DNA of 64,000 bases from Siderastrea radians (taxonomy: Eukaryota > Cnidaria > Anthozoa > Scleractinia > Rhizangiidae), in contig OZ024897.1 of the NCBI GenBank assembly GCA_964017195.1, positions 37,667,036 to 37,731,035 on the forward strand, in the 5' to 3' direction. Position 1 is the first letter of the stretch; each line of letters opens with the position of its first letter. Below are positions 1 to 10,830 of this stretch, piece after piece. Under the pieces are notes generated by a model. It was given only the letters and a program-made list of their open reading frames with translations, made no database searches and was not told the origin of the DNA. A program made the translations under genes and the position numbers.

Positions 1-1429
1 AACAAACATTGAAAACTGTAAAATTTCCACATTCGTGCGCGCGCGATTTTATACACCTTTAGTTTGGTAAACTTTCAGACAGATTTCGAGTCTTTATTTT
101 GGCGTCATGACATAGGTGCAAGAACTCAAGTTCAAATTGGCGGAAACGTTTCCTATGGTTATCATGAAATTGTTTTATTTTTACGGAGATGACGTTTAAT
201 ATGAGAGCTTCACTTAGCATCTTCTTCAAATACACTTCCTTTTAATAGTTGTCAATGACGACTGCCTGTTTCACGAAATGAATTTTAAGTGAAGATTGAG
301 GATTATTGTTTTTGTTGGTTACAAAAGAAAGTACGTTCGTCACTCGCTCAATATTTTGTTGTTAGTTGCAATTATAGTCTGTAAATCCAAGGACGTCATA
401 AAACAATGGAAAGCTCCTTTCAGATAGCGGGTCAAATACGAGATCAAATTGTCGCGTAGTTGCAGATGAAAATCATATTGAGTCTCATTTCATCACGGAG
501 TTGCAAATGTCGTGGCTTCTTTTTCTTTTGTCGTAAAACCGCACTGTTCAATACCATTACTTAAAGCCATTAAAAGTCGGTGTTCTGTCAAAAGTTATCC
601 TTTTGTAAATTATTAATGACTGGAAAAAGAAAACAAGTATTCTGTGCAATTTCTTCGTCTTTCTAACTTCCCGATGAATATTTAAAAATTCTTTTAGTGT
701 AATGTTTGTTGGAAATGATTGATTTGCTGAGCTAAGATGGAGTACAATTAATAGATCTCTATAGTTAGCAACAGGGAGTTGAGGTTAAAAGGTTATAGAG
801 TACAGTTAAACCTGCTGGGTGTGGGGTGGGCCAAAAATACATCTTCCTGTCCATGAGGAAAGAAATGGAAAACCCTAGCCAAATGGAGTCACAAATCAAT
901 ACCAATTAGAGCACAGGCAACCTAGGCTCATGCACAGACTACGCCTTGTGTTTTCAAATCAAATCAAAAGACTTTATTTTAAGAGGGTGACATGTGACAG
1001 TGGTGAACGCTGATGGCCCTGTGGCCCTGTAGCCTTGGTTTTGCCTCTGAAGCATCTGTTTGTGAGCCTGGGTTGCCTGTGGTTTAGAGTGTTAACTTGC
1101 AGTCCAGGTGGCTACTACTTGTATGCACTTGTTTTGCATTTCGTTGATGCTTGTATGCACTTGCATTCTATTTGGCCACTGCATTTGTAGCTTGCATTCC
1201 ACATGGCCACAAATTGTATACACTGTGCATTTCGTTGATGCTTGTATGCACTTGCATTCCATTTGGCCACTAGTTGTAAGCACTTGTATAACATTTGGTC
1301 ACTACTTGCAGGTGTGGAAGGAATGTGGATAGAGGAAGAAATAAGATGAATTAATGACTAACCCTTTATTCAGTCTGTCATCTACCCAAATAAGTCTAAT
1401 AACTGAAAATCATTATTAATATCTGTCAG
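1..1429. other. Upstream or intronic DNA of the WD40 gene
   Basis: I see no convincing exon here. The segment ends in a good splice acceptor (ATCTGTCAG at 1421-1429) opening the first recognisable WD40 exon, so at least its right part is intron. A short minisatellite (1091-1320) is annotated separately. Confidence 0.5.
1091..1320. repeat. Imperfect minisatellite, about 35-60 bp unit
   Basis: The words TTGTATGCACTTG, GCATTCCATTTGGCCACT and GCATTTCGTTGATGCTTGTATGCACTTG recur several times in imperfect tandem order. Open frames on both strands here are a by-product of the repeat. Confidence 0.7.
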
Positions 1430-3465
1430 ATTGCTTTGTGGGAACCAAGAAGTGGAACATTGCTCATCAAAATTCGGGGACACGAGGATGCTGTTAATGA
1501 GGTGCAGTTTTATCCAGTAATGAGTAGCAAGTCAGTTCCAATCATCTTCTCTGTTGGTGACAATTCCTGTCGGGTGTGGCATCCCTTGAGAAAGCGCAGC
1601 AAACAGCTTCAGATGATCAGGCAACATAGGCTTGGGTTGGAGGTATGAGTAACAAAATAACACACATTTTGCATGTTAGAAAGAAAATTTGAAAGAGAGC
1701 AATGGGTACCACAACTGGCAGTCTCTCCACATCTAAGGCGTTGTTTTGTCAGTATGTTGCAAAATGCCCAGATCCAAAGATTGCAAACAAAGCAGTCTTC
1801 TACCTTTGTTCCTTTGGCTATAACTAAATAAATGAGGCCCATTTCTTATCCACCCAGACATGTATTGTAATGGGGACTGAGGGTGGTGTCAGGAGGGTGG
1901 GATTCTGGAGGAAAAATACTGGAAGTTACAGGATTTGTGGAAAAAAGATCATGAGAGATCACTGGAGGTGGGAAAAAGTAGGAAAATTTTGCACCCAGGG
2001 TTGGTTTATACGTGTATATGGGAAGCCTCCACCTAAGAGGGGTGCATTTTTCATGCTCGTGTTATTAGTAATTTTTAGGGACACTGAAACACTTTTTATG
2101 AAGTGAAGTGGATAGTGACTTAATCATAGTATTAAAAACGGTTGCAAAATTTTAGCAGTAATTACAATGTAAAAATGTAACAAAGGAGTTGGGGGGGGGG
2201 GCACCAGCCAAGCACATGGAATATGAAAATTATTGTGTTGTTACATTAATAGTGAAATAAAAAAGGTGGTTGGAAAAAAGGTGTCCTGATTATCATTAAG
2301 TTTAATGAGGAGACAGAATTAATGCCTTCTTTTATTTTTTCCTACTCTGTAATGAAAATTGACGAAGTTTTCCTCTGTTGTGGGTGGAATAGGTAGAGGC
2401 TCTTGCCCTGTCCCCAGATGGGACACTACTGGCTACAGGAGCAAGGGACAGGGACATCATTCTGTCCTCACTGGATGTGGCTTTGACAGAAGTTGATGCC
2501 CTTCCCATTGAAGATCAAAATGAAGCAGCTATCAACTATGGTGCTACACTGTGGAAGAAATACACCAAGAAAATTATGCAGAGGATTCTTAGTAAGTACA
2601 AGGGTTTTTCATCTTGATCTTGTTTACTACATGTATGTATAAGGAAGGGGTACCATTTCAAGAAAAAATAGGACATTTTATAGTGTAAGGGTTTGAACCT
2701 TGGGAGAGAGCCTCCTTGTACAAAACTATACTGAGTACCCCCCCCCCCCCCACCAGGAGATCAAGTCATACAAGCAAACTACTAAACCAGTGAGCTTTCA
2801 CCCCTTACCCAAGGTTGTGATTATAAAAAGTATGTTGTGTGCTTGATGTCACAGGTGAACCAAGTTTAGTGGGAGATGAAGGTGTCTCCTCCCAGTCATC
2901 AAGCAATCCCAGAAACACGGCATCTTTGGTTGGACGAGCTGTGCACAAAACAGAAAACAAGGAAAAAGAAAATGCGATAATGAAAGCAACTCCAGTAACT
3001 GTTGTTGAAGCCAATGGAAACACTGAGTCAGATGGGATTCTGAAAGAACAGATAGCACGACTGCGTAAAAGCTCACGGCCTGACAGTACTGGTGCTGCTG
3101 ATAAACCAGTAAATGGGGTGGATCATGACACCCAGCGAGATGGCATTGTAACAGATCACAGGGCAAGATTGCATAAAAGCTCCCGACCCGAGAGCACTGG
3201 TCCCGTTGTTAGTGATCCAACAAATGAGTTAGATGAAGTTCGACAACATCTGCGACATGTTAACGGCTATAATGATGTGGACATGAATGGTAACAGTTAC
3301 CCCCCAGTGTTTGTAGAGAATGGTGAAATATATCCCAGAAGAAATGGTTATCAAAGCCACAATGACAGTTCGAGCGTCAGCAGCAGCAGTTACTATGGCG
3401 ACATAGAGGATGTTACAAAGGAAATGTATGATCTTGCCAATGGTTTTGAAGATGCCAGACTTTAG
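1430..3465 (+). CDS. C-terminal part of a WD40-repeat protein (three exons, 5' incomplete)
   Basis: Three exons join in phase with canonical sites: 1430-1642, 2393-2591 and 2855-3465 (TAG). Exon 1 carries WD40-like text (LWEPRSGTLLIKIRGHEDAV, then FSVGDNSCRVWHP). Exon 2 starts with another blade (VEALALSPDGTLLATGARDRD). The rest is a hydrophilic, Ser/Asn-rich tail with a duplicated motif, RLRKSSRPDSTG and RLHKSSRPESTG, separated by about 35 residues. The tail ends at a natural stop, with AATAAA signals downstream near 4311 and 4484. WD40 propellers are protein-interaction scaffolds, but I could not match this tail to a named family. The 5' exons lie left of the window, so total length is unknown. 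Confidence 0.75.
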
Positions 3466-5450
3466 ATAAAGTGGCTTTTTATTGCAATTGTTACTTTCTC
3501 AGTCCTGGTTTTCACCTTTGAGGTTTAAGATAGATTGCTGTAGCTGTTGCAATCTACATTGATGTCTTATTTTCAGCAACATTTTAAACTCAATACAGAT
3601 GACTTTACTATGATACACGTAAAGTAGATAAATAATTTAGTTTAAAGGAGAGAACACTTATTTAAGAGGAAACACTTACTTGTGGTCACATCTTATAGGT
3701 GTTAATAGTTTTGTACAGATTTATAGTTCCGTGCTTTTTTCTCTGTCAAATGCATTGGAAGTATGCCCTGACATTATTTATAGTCAGACAAGTTGTTCGT
3801 AACGTAAAACTTTAAAACAAAAGTCCCCATGCTTTTACCAAAGTTTTTTTTACAAATAGTTTGCTACAAAAAAATCTTCCAAAACTGAAGAATAATACTA
3901 TACACTACCTTTAAACCCCACAACAGCACTAGTCTTGTAAATTAGAGAAAATGTTTTATGATTATACTGCAACTGAAAATAGAGGGCCATGTGGGAACTC
4001 GAATACACTGTATATTGAATGTATGCTATCATAACACCAATGTTGCGATAGTTCATTAATCACTAAATTATTATTAATTTTCTTTGGCAGTGTCATTCAG
4101 AAAGCTTTTTCCTATAAATCAATGGTCATACCAAAATTATGAATATTTATGAAAAAAACCTTCACAACATATTAGACACATGTTAGCTCACTGAATATTT
4201 ATACATTAGCTCTTTAATGTCCTTTTAATATAACTGTAGAAAAAATGACATATGTGTAATATATTGGTTCTAATGTTTTAGTCTGAAGGATAAGTCTTGT
4301 AGTACAAGTGTAATAAAATGGTCGGCACGCATGTGGACATGGGATGAGCTTTTGCCTTTGTAGGCGATAACGCGTGGTTCTTAATTACCTCCTTGGATGA
4401 TTTTGTTTTTCAATAATATGAATGATAAGTGTTGCGATAACACTGGTGGGTAGTCTCATTTTACCAAGTATTGTGTCGTGTGACAATAAATCTAATCACC
4501 TGATCTGATCATGCAAATATCACAAAACTTTATTACAGGTTTTGTGTGACTTGCACGTTTCTGCACATTTCTGCATGTCTTGTGACTGTGTCACAGCAAA
4601 CCCGTAGACAAATAAATACAGAAAGAAATACATAAACTATCAGGCAATGTCAAAGGGATGAGAAAGCTCATGCCAAAATGTAAGTGATCGAAAGTCTGTT
4701 GGAAAGTTTATGTAGACAATTTGTCATAGACTGTACTTTGCTACTCAGACACATAAATGCAAGAATTTATATACACACTTGCCCATCTTTATGTAACAAC
4801 AAAGTGACGCATTTAAATAGCTGCATGTATCTACACTTTTAGAAAAACCTCTGATTGCTAATAGTGAATAAAGCAAAAGTAAGCTTGGATAAGTACTGCT
4901 AGAAGAATTTTTTAACAGAACAGCCTTTTTGGGGGCACTTGATGCAGCAGCCATTACGCTGGTAGAATAAATCCTTTTCAGCAGAATTGGAGCAATAAAT
5001 AAAAAATTATCATTGCTAGTGTAGCTAAATCAAATGATGATAATTAAAAACAAAAACAAAAAAACTTTACAATAAAAAGGAAGATTTTCCTGCAAAAAGC
5101 TTAAAGATGGAAATGATAAAAGACCCAATTCAAATTTTACCAGTATTACTGAAAGTGTTTCCAAATTTGAAACTGTAGTAGGGATTTATAGGGCAGAAAA
5201 GCCACTTTATGAGTAGAGTTTATCCAAGCCTAGTTAAAAAGCACTTATCACTTAATTTGTTAATAATTATTGACTGCTCCAATAAAATTCTGTTTTTTAT
5301 TCTATTTAACTTCCAATAAAACTCTGTTGCTAAATTGTCCCCAGCTAAAACTTGAATCAAAAATAGTCATCAGATGGCCCCTGGCATTGATATGGATACA
5401 GAGTTTCGGCCAACAGCATGACTGAAAAAGAATGGTGCCTATATATTAAA
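3466..5450. other. 3' UTR and intergenic DNA
   Basis: AT-rich sequence following the WD40 stop. It contains AATAAA-type polyadenylation signals (about 4311 and 4484). No coding exon or clear mobile element is seen. An open frame at 4745-4954 on the minus strand has no supporting features. Confidence 0.5.
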
Positions 5451-6018
5451 GCGGTTTTCAATTGAGTGTCGAAAGTAATTCGTGTTTTGCTTTGGTTTTG
5501 CTTTACTTCGCTCTGTGATTGGTTAAAACCTTTCGCGCCACTTTCTCGACCAATTAGGAGTAAAACTCAAACCAATCAGTCGCGACTTGCTCGCGCTCGC
5601 ACGCTTTTTCCCGTGCTTGACGCCGGTTACATGTACTTTCTTCGAGTTCTGATTGGTTCATTGGGTAATTTGTGTTTGTTGTGATTGGCTGGGGTAATTA
5701 CTTTGGTTTTGGTTTTACGACACTCATTTGCTCTAGAGCGCTTTTCAAATGAGTGTCATAAAACCAAAACCAAACTAATTACCCCAGCCAATCACAACAA
5801 ACACAAATTACCCAATGAACCAATCAGAACTCGAAGCAAATACATGTAATCAGCGCCAAGCGTGGGAAAACGTGTGCAAGCAAGTCGCGATTGGTTTAAG
5901 TTTTACTTCTGATTGGTCGAGAAAGTGGCGCGCGATTTTTTAACAAATCACAGAGTGAAGTAAAGCAGGACCAAAGCAAAATGCAAAATACTTTCGACAC
6001 TCAATTGAAAACTGCTCT
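5451..6018. mobile_element. Snap-back MITE, two ~280-bp arms head to head
   Basis: The left arm begins GCGGTTTTCAATTGAGTGTC and the right arm ends GACACTCAATTGAAAACTGC. The arms meet near 5735 at GACACTCATTTGCTCTAGAGCG / CGCTTTTCAAATGAGTGTC. Arm identity is high but imperfect. Each arm carries CCAAT-type words and a GGGAAAACGTG-like word, which recurs near 38160. No transposase is present. Confidence 0.85.
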
Positions 6019-6110
6019 AAATGGAAGGGTTGACTTTCTTTGAGTGAGATAAAAGGTTAGTAACATTGATAAGATCAGCAAGTGGGCTGGTTAGCGCACT
6101 CATGTCCAAT

Positions 6111-6640
6111 ACTCTCTAACTGACACGATCCGAAAAAGCCACTATACAACCCGTACGGATTGACAATTAGAGACCACCCGTTAAATAGAGCTGTTGATCT
6201 GAAAATTGCATCTCATTAACGACCATCGTGTTGATAGGAGGTTTGTCGATCCGTTCGATCTGTACGATTGGAAAATTTTAAGCACGATCCATATAATAGA
6301 CTTGTCGATCCGAAAATTGCATTCATTAACAACAGGGAAGCATGCTGCACAATATAGTAGGCAAACATGAATATTCCTTGTTCTCTCTAACTGACACGAT
6401 TCGAAAAAGCCATAGTACAACCCGTACTGATCGACAAAGAAAGACGGCCCATTAAATGGAGCTGTCGATCCGAAAATTGCATCTCATTAACGACCTCACG
6501 TTCACAGGACTCAGGAGGGTTGTCGATTCATTCGATCCGTACGATTGGATAATTGTATGCACGATCCGTACAATAGACTTGTCGATCCGAAAATTGTATT
6601 CATTAACAGCGAAGAGTGAAAATAGTAGGCATAACACATA
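6111..6640. repeat. Two tandem ~270-bp direct repeats rich in CGATCC
   Basis: Copy 1 (about 6111-6380) and copy 2 (about 6384-6640) share CTGACACGAT.CGAAAAAGCC, the word CGAAAATTGCATCTCATTAA and TCGATCCG..CGATTGGA. Overlapping frames on both strands are repeat artefacts. Confidence 0.8.
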
Positions 6641-6839
6641 GCCAATACAGGTATATATGAGTATGCCCAGAACATGAGGGGCGCTCGAATCAAACAAAAC
6701 ACTGAAACCATGCAAATATGACTGTGACTCGTTCTTTAAATGTGTGACCCAAAACATTCGCTTTTGGCGCGGTGCAAAAATGAGACCTCTGACTCTGAAA
6801 CATATGCTTTTATGAAACAAACCAAACACAGAGCCAAGA

Positions 6840-7310
6840 AACCATGAGAGTCATTTCTCGGATCGACAACTCTTTTTCTCGGGTCGTAAATGATGTTCTC
6901 CATTCATACAGTACGAACGGATCGACAACCTTAACACCATGCACCTAAACCACAGCAGATGATCTTTGATATTTCTAAGTCCCACTTATGAGATTCATTT
7001 CTCAGATCGACAGCTTTTTTTTTCGGGTCGTGGGTGATGTTCTCCATTGAGATTGACGACCTCTAAACACCACCTAACCACAAGAAATGATCTTTAATAT
7101 TTCTAAGTCCCACTAATGAGATTCATTTCTTGGATTGACAGCTCTTTTTCTCGGGTCGTGAGTGATGTTGTCCATTCGTACGATTCGTACAGATCGACAA
7201 CCTCTAAACACCACCTAACCACAAAAGATGATCTTTAATATTTCTGAGTCCCACCAATGAGATTCATTTCTTGGATCGACAACACTTTTTCTCGGGTTGA
7301 ACCTACTTGT
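6840..7310. repeat. Tandem ~135-bp repeats, about four copies
   Basis: Each unit contains TGAGATTCATTTCT.GGAT.GACA, CTCGGGTCGTGAGTGATGTT, GATCGACAACCTCTAAACAC and GATGATCTTTAATATTTCT. It is related to the adjacent CGATCC-rich block through the shared GATCGACAA word. Confidence 0.8.
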
Positions 7311-7423
7311 TGATCTGTACAGATCGAAATTTAACTTTTTCCGATCGTATCAGATGGTGTGTATTGGACAACCCTCGGTTAGGGAAAACTCACAGGCCTT
7401 GAATACATAGGTGATGGAATGTG

Positions 7424-7612
7424 TTGTTCCAGAAAATATCCATACCCACCCCATGGCTAGTTTTTTTGGTTTGACCCCCCCCCCCCCCAACCCCTCAAGA
7501 AATTCTGCTTTGGTTACGTAATTACCTCTAGAAATTTTGGCTTTTCAGACCCGCACCCCCTCAGAAATTTCAATAACCATCGATGGGTAGGTATGGTTAT
7601 TTTCTGGAACCA
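7424..7612. mobile_element. Hairpin MITE with internal poly-C tract
   Basis: GTTCCAGAAAATATCCATAC at the left is inverted as GTATGGTTATTTTCTGGAAC at the right. The centre holds a C homopolymer near 7478-7488. Confidence 0.65.
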
Positions 7613-7892
7613 CACAATAAATTTTACAAGCTGTGTTGCGAACAGTACCTTGGTTTGGATTCATTTGAAACATTGCCTGGTAGTGCCAGAACGTCTTGCC
7701 TTAGCTGACTTGACCAGTTGTAGAAATTTTTGTTTTTAGCATTTTCATTTCTTTTAAACTGTCAGACATTTCTTGCATAAAAAAGATGTCCAAAAAGACA
7801 GCCACATTGTAACACTGTCAAAGTCAGAAAGGTGACTCTATTCATCAGTTGAAAAAATTATGGAAATAAAGGAAGTTGACTGAAGGGCAACA

Positions 7893-8132
7893 GGCCCCAG
7901 TTGTTCAGAGCGGATAACTTTACCCAGTGGATAAGTCGCTATCCAACGATGCAATTTGACTTCAACTTACACATTTAGCCAGATTTTTGCAAAGTCACGC
8001 CTGGTTGTAGCTACACTTATGCTCTTTTCATAAATCATAGGGCTATGTAGAGATTTTCCCACATTCTGTATGTGCCAGATTACGGCTCATCCAGTGGATA
8101 AAGATATCTGCTCTTTGAACAACTGGAGCCAG
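7893..8132. mobile_element. Hairpin MITE, GGCCCCAGTTGTTCA family
   Basis: Terminal inverted repeats are GGCCCCAGTTGTTCAGAGCGGATAA... and ...ATCTGCTCTTTGAACAACTGGAGCC. The family is the same as the element at 39682-39835 (shared TTGTTCA..GAGCGGATA). Confidence 0.75.
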
Positions 8133-8821
8133 GTCAAAAATCATACCCCCATGCCAAAATGCCCAGGACAAAATGCTACCATGTAAATGCACTTAAATAT
8201 ACCATTTAAGGCGTAATATAAATAAATTGCAAAGTGGTTTGATTAAAAGAAAACTCCACAAGCCGCTGCATACCTTGTGTTTATAAGAATTGGGTAAGTA
8301 TTCTTACGAATTTATCATTTTTGTCATTTTCAAATTGTTTTTTGGTTTGAAAATTTTCATAACAATTTGATTTTCATTTTCCTTTGTTTCAGATTCCATA
8401 CCATTAATAATAATCAATTTAAATAATTACAATTTACATAGCACCTATCCAGTTCTGCTCTAGGTGCTTCACAAAAGGTTAAGAATAAATTAAAAACTTA
8501 AGCTAAATTAATGTATAAACAAAAAATTAACCCTACTAAGAATGATATGTTTTTTTAAAAAGATAGGTCTTAAGTTTCGATTTTTAAGTACTCAAATTGT
8601 CACAAGAATGGATGATACTATTACAGAAACAGAGGAAAATAAAAATCAAACTGGTTGAAAAAATTTTACAGCCAAAGCAAAATTTAAACTGCAAAATATT
8701 CCCTGAATATTGAACAACACTATTAATACCAACATTTGAACATTCAAATTATTAGTGAGAGTTCTCACCTCCTGTGGGCCTTCTTGTTCTGGGGGCATTA
8801 TGACTGCAATTTGACTGTCTG
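8133..8821. other. Intergenic AT-rich DNA, no gene seen
   Basis: This region is low-complexity AT-rich sequence. A patch at about 8430-8475 (ACATAGCACCTATCCAG..TCTAGGTGCTTCACAAA) looks like an interspersed-repeat tail. It is the 3' flank of the KLHL locus, which is read leftwards. Confidence 0.4.
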
Positions 8822-10600
8822 CTACCAACACTGAGGAACTGGCAATGCCAAACATGTTAAGTCATGCCTGTTAACTGACGCTCCTTCTATCACCTTCCAC
8901 TGGTCATTTGACTCATCATACCACTCAAGAGTATCTTTGCCATACCCACCTGCCACATATATTACCCCATTCACAACAGCAATGCCAAATCGTCGACGTG
9001 GATAAGCGAGAGGTGCAACAGAAGCCCATGTGTTGTTCTCAGGGTTGTAAACTTCCACTGTATTCAAGGGGCAGTTACTCTCTGTCTCATAACCTGTTAA
9101 AACAATTATTATGGTTATCATGAGCTATTGTTAAAAAAAATCTCAGCAATTTTATCAGCTTTAATTTAGGTTACTAACCTCCAACAACATAGATCATGCT
9201 GTGCATCACAGCAGTGCCAATACCCCACCTAGCTGTTGGCAATGGAGAAAGTGTTTCCCAAGATTTGTTGGCTGTGTCCAATCTCTCAACATGGTTTACA
9301 CTTTCTTGATAAAACTTGTCACATCCTCCGATTACATAGACCTTATTGTCAAGACAGCATACCCCAGGCCGATAGTGTTCATATGTTGGAAATGGCAACC
9401 TCTGCCAAAGGTTTGTAGCAGTGTTCAGTCTTCTATAACAGCTGCCACCAATGACGTACATGAACTGTTGACAAGCACAGCTCATACTGCTTGTTGTGTC
9501 ACTTGCATCAACACTGTAACTTGAAACTTTAAGACTTTCCCATAGCAGTGACGACTTGTTGAATCTTGTTAATATGTTTGTATTCACAATGTTAAAGTAA
9601 ATGAACTCTCCTATTGATACAACATGACAAGTACCAATGTGAATTAAAGAAAATTTTTCCAAATGAGTATTCCCCATTGCACAGTCTAAATATTGCACCA
9701 TAAATATCTTGGTTCTTTTGCCTTCTGCATTATTCATCTACCCTCCAAAGACGTAAAGGGCATCAATCTTCCTTTTCCTCAAGGGTTGCAGATCAAGATC
9801 TAGATCTAGACTTGCCTGTTGCAAAACTTGAGAAACAAGATCTTTGCATTCAGAATCTTGCTGCACAAGATCCTCTCTGAGAACTCTGTCAGTAAGGTAA
9901 GAGGAAGGCAGCAATCCAAACCTCACTTCTCTGAAAAGCTCTGCTGTCGACTGTTTCCTGGAACAACGATCGTGCTCTAGCCATCTTAAGACGGCTTCAA
10001 ATACTATCTCCTCTGATTTTACTCGCAACAAATCGTTCCTGAGAAGCTCAACGAGGCGACAAACAGACAGTGAAAGAAATTCTTGTTGATTGCAAATATC
10101 CATAAAATTGTTGAGGATGAACTTGTCCACAAAAGCTTCAAACGAAGAAGGAAATGTTTGATGTTTTTTGACCAAGAACTGCAAACCCAAGCAGTTAGAG
10201 ACGTCCAGCTCTTGTTGCAAGAAATTTTCACATGAAGACATTAAAAATGGCACGTCCCACAAATTCGCCAAAATGAGCACATTCTCAAAGTTCAAGTGGC
10301 TAAACTCTAATGTTCCCGTGTAAAAGTAATCTAAAACTAAACGCACGGCGATTTATCCACGCTTTTCAAGCAAATTTCTGAATTTTCTGCTTCATAGAAA
10401 GATGAAGAAGGTGAAAACATAGCTCTAAAGTAAGAAGAGCTGGCGGCTAAAACTGCACGATGAGCAGGAAAAATCTTGTCTTCTACTCGCAAGATCACAT
10501 CGCAGTGCTCTGCTGTATCCCGCATTTCGTTCAGGGAATCCAGTAAAGTTCTAGGAAGCTCTAAATTTTCGTATCTTCTGCTCTTTAAATCATCCGCCAT
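8822..10600 (-). pseudogene. BTB-BACK-Kelch (KLHL-type) gene, disrupted
   Basis: KLHL proteins are substrate adaptors of CUL3 ubiquitin ligases. The start is the ATG at 10600 (context AACATGGCGGAT). BTB text follows (CDVILRVEDKIFPAHRAVLAASSSYFRAMF), then BACK (9738-10346), then Kelch repeats with YVIGG, YVVGG and YVAGG motifs. One 84-bp intron (9094-9178) separates the last exon (8822-9093, natural stop). Two lesions are visible. At about 10351-10354, the A-run in GTGGATAAATCGCC is one base short for the BTB frame to continue into AVRLVLDYFYTG. At 9738-9740, a TAG follows LYVFGG exactly where the frame continues into the first Kelch blade. Everything else is intact, with conserved motifs and intron. 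The locus could therefore be a young pseudogene, an assembly error (homopolymer) or, for the TAG, readthrough as known for Drosophila kelch. Confidence 0.8.
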
Positions 10601-10830
10601 GTTTACAACTTCGCGCGGGAAGTACAGAGCCCATGGGTAGTAGTACGTTATGTAAGCCAAAGTGTTATATCACGATGCAATCTTGAGACGGCCTCGTTCC
10701 CAGGAGAAATTAGAAATGGCGGACAAACATGGCGGGAGAGTAGTTTGCGTTTGTAGTCCGCAGCGGCGACTTCTTTTTCCTTTTCAACTTTCAATTTGCT
10801 AAATTATTTTAAGGAACTTGATCCGCTAGA
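10601..10830. promoter_or_regulatory. Divergent promoter between KLHL gene and INTS2
   Basis: The two start codons face away from each other with 230 bp between them. The segment carries GAAATGGCGGACAAACATGG (10712-10731), two words that fit the YY1 core ATGGCGG/CATGGCGG. It is GC-richer than the surroundings and has no TATA box I can see. Shared promoter use is an inference from the spacing. Confidence 0.55.
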
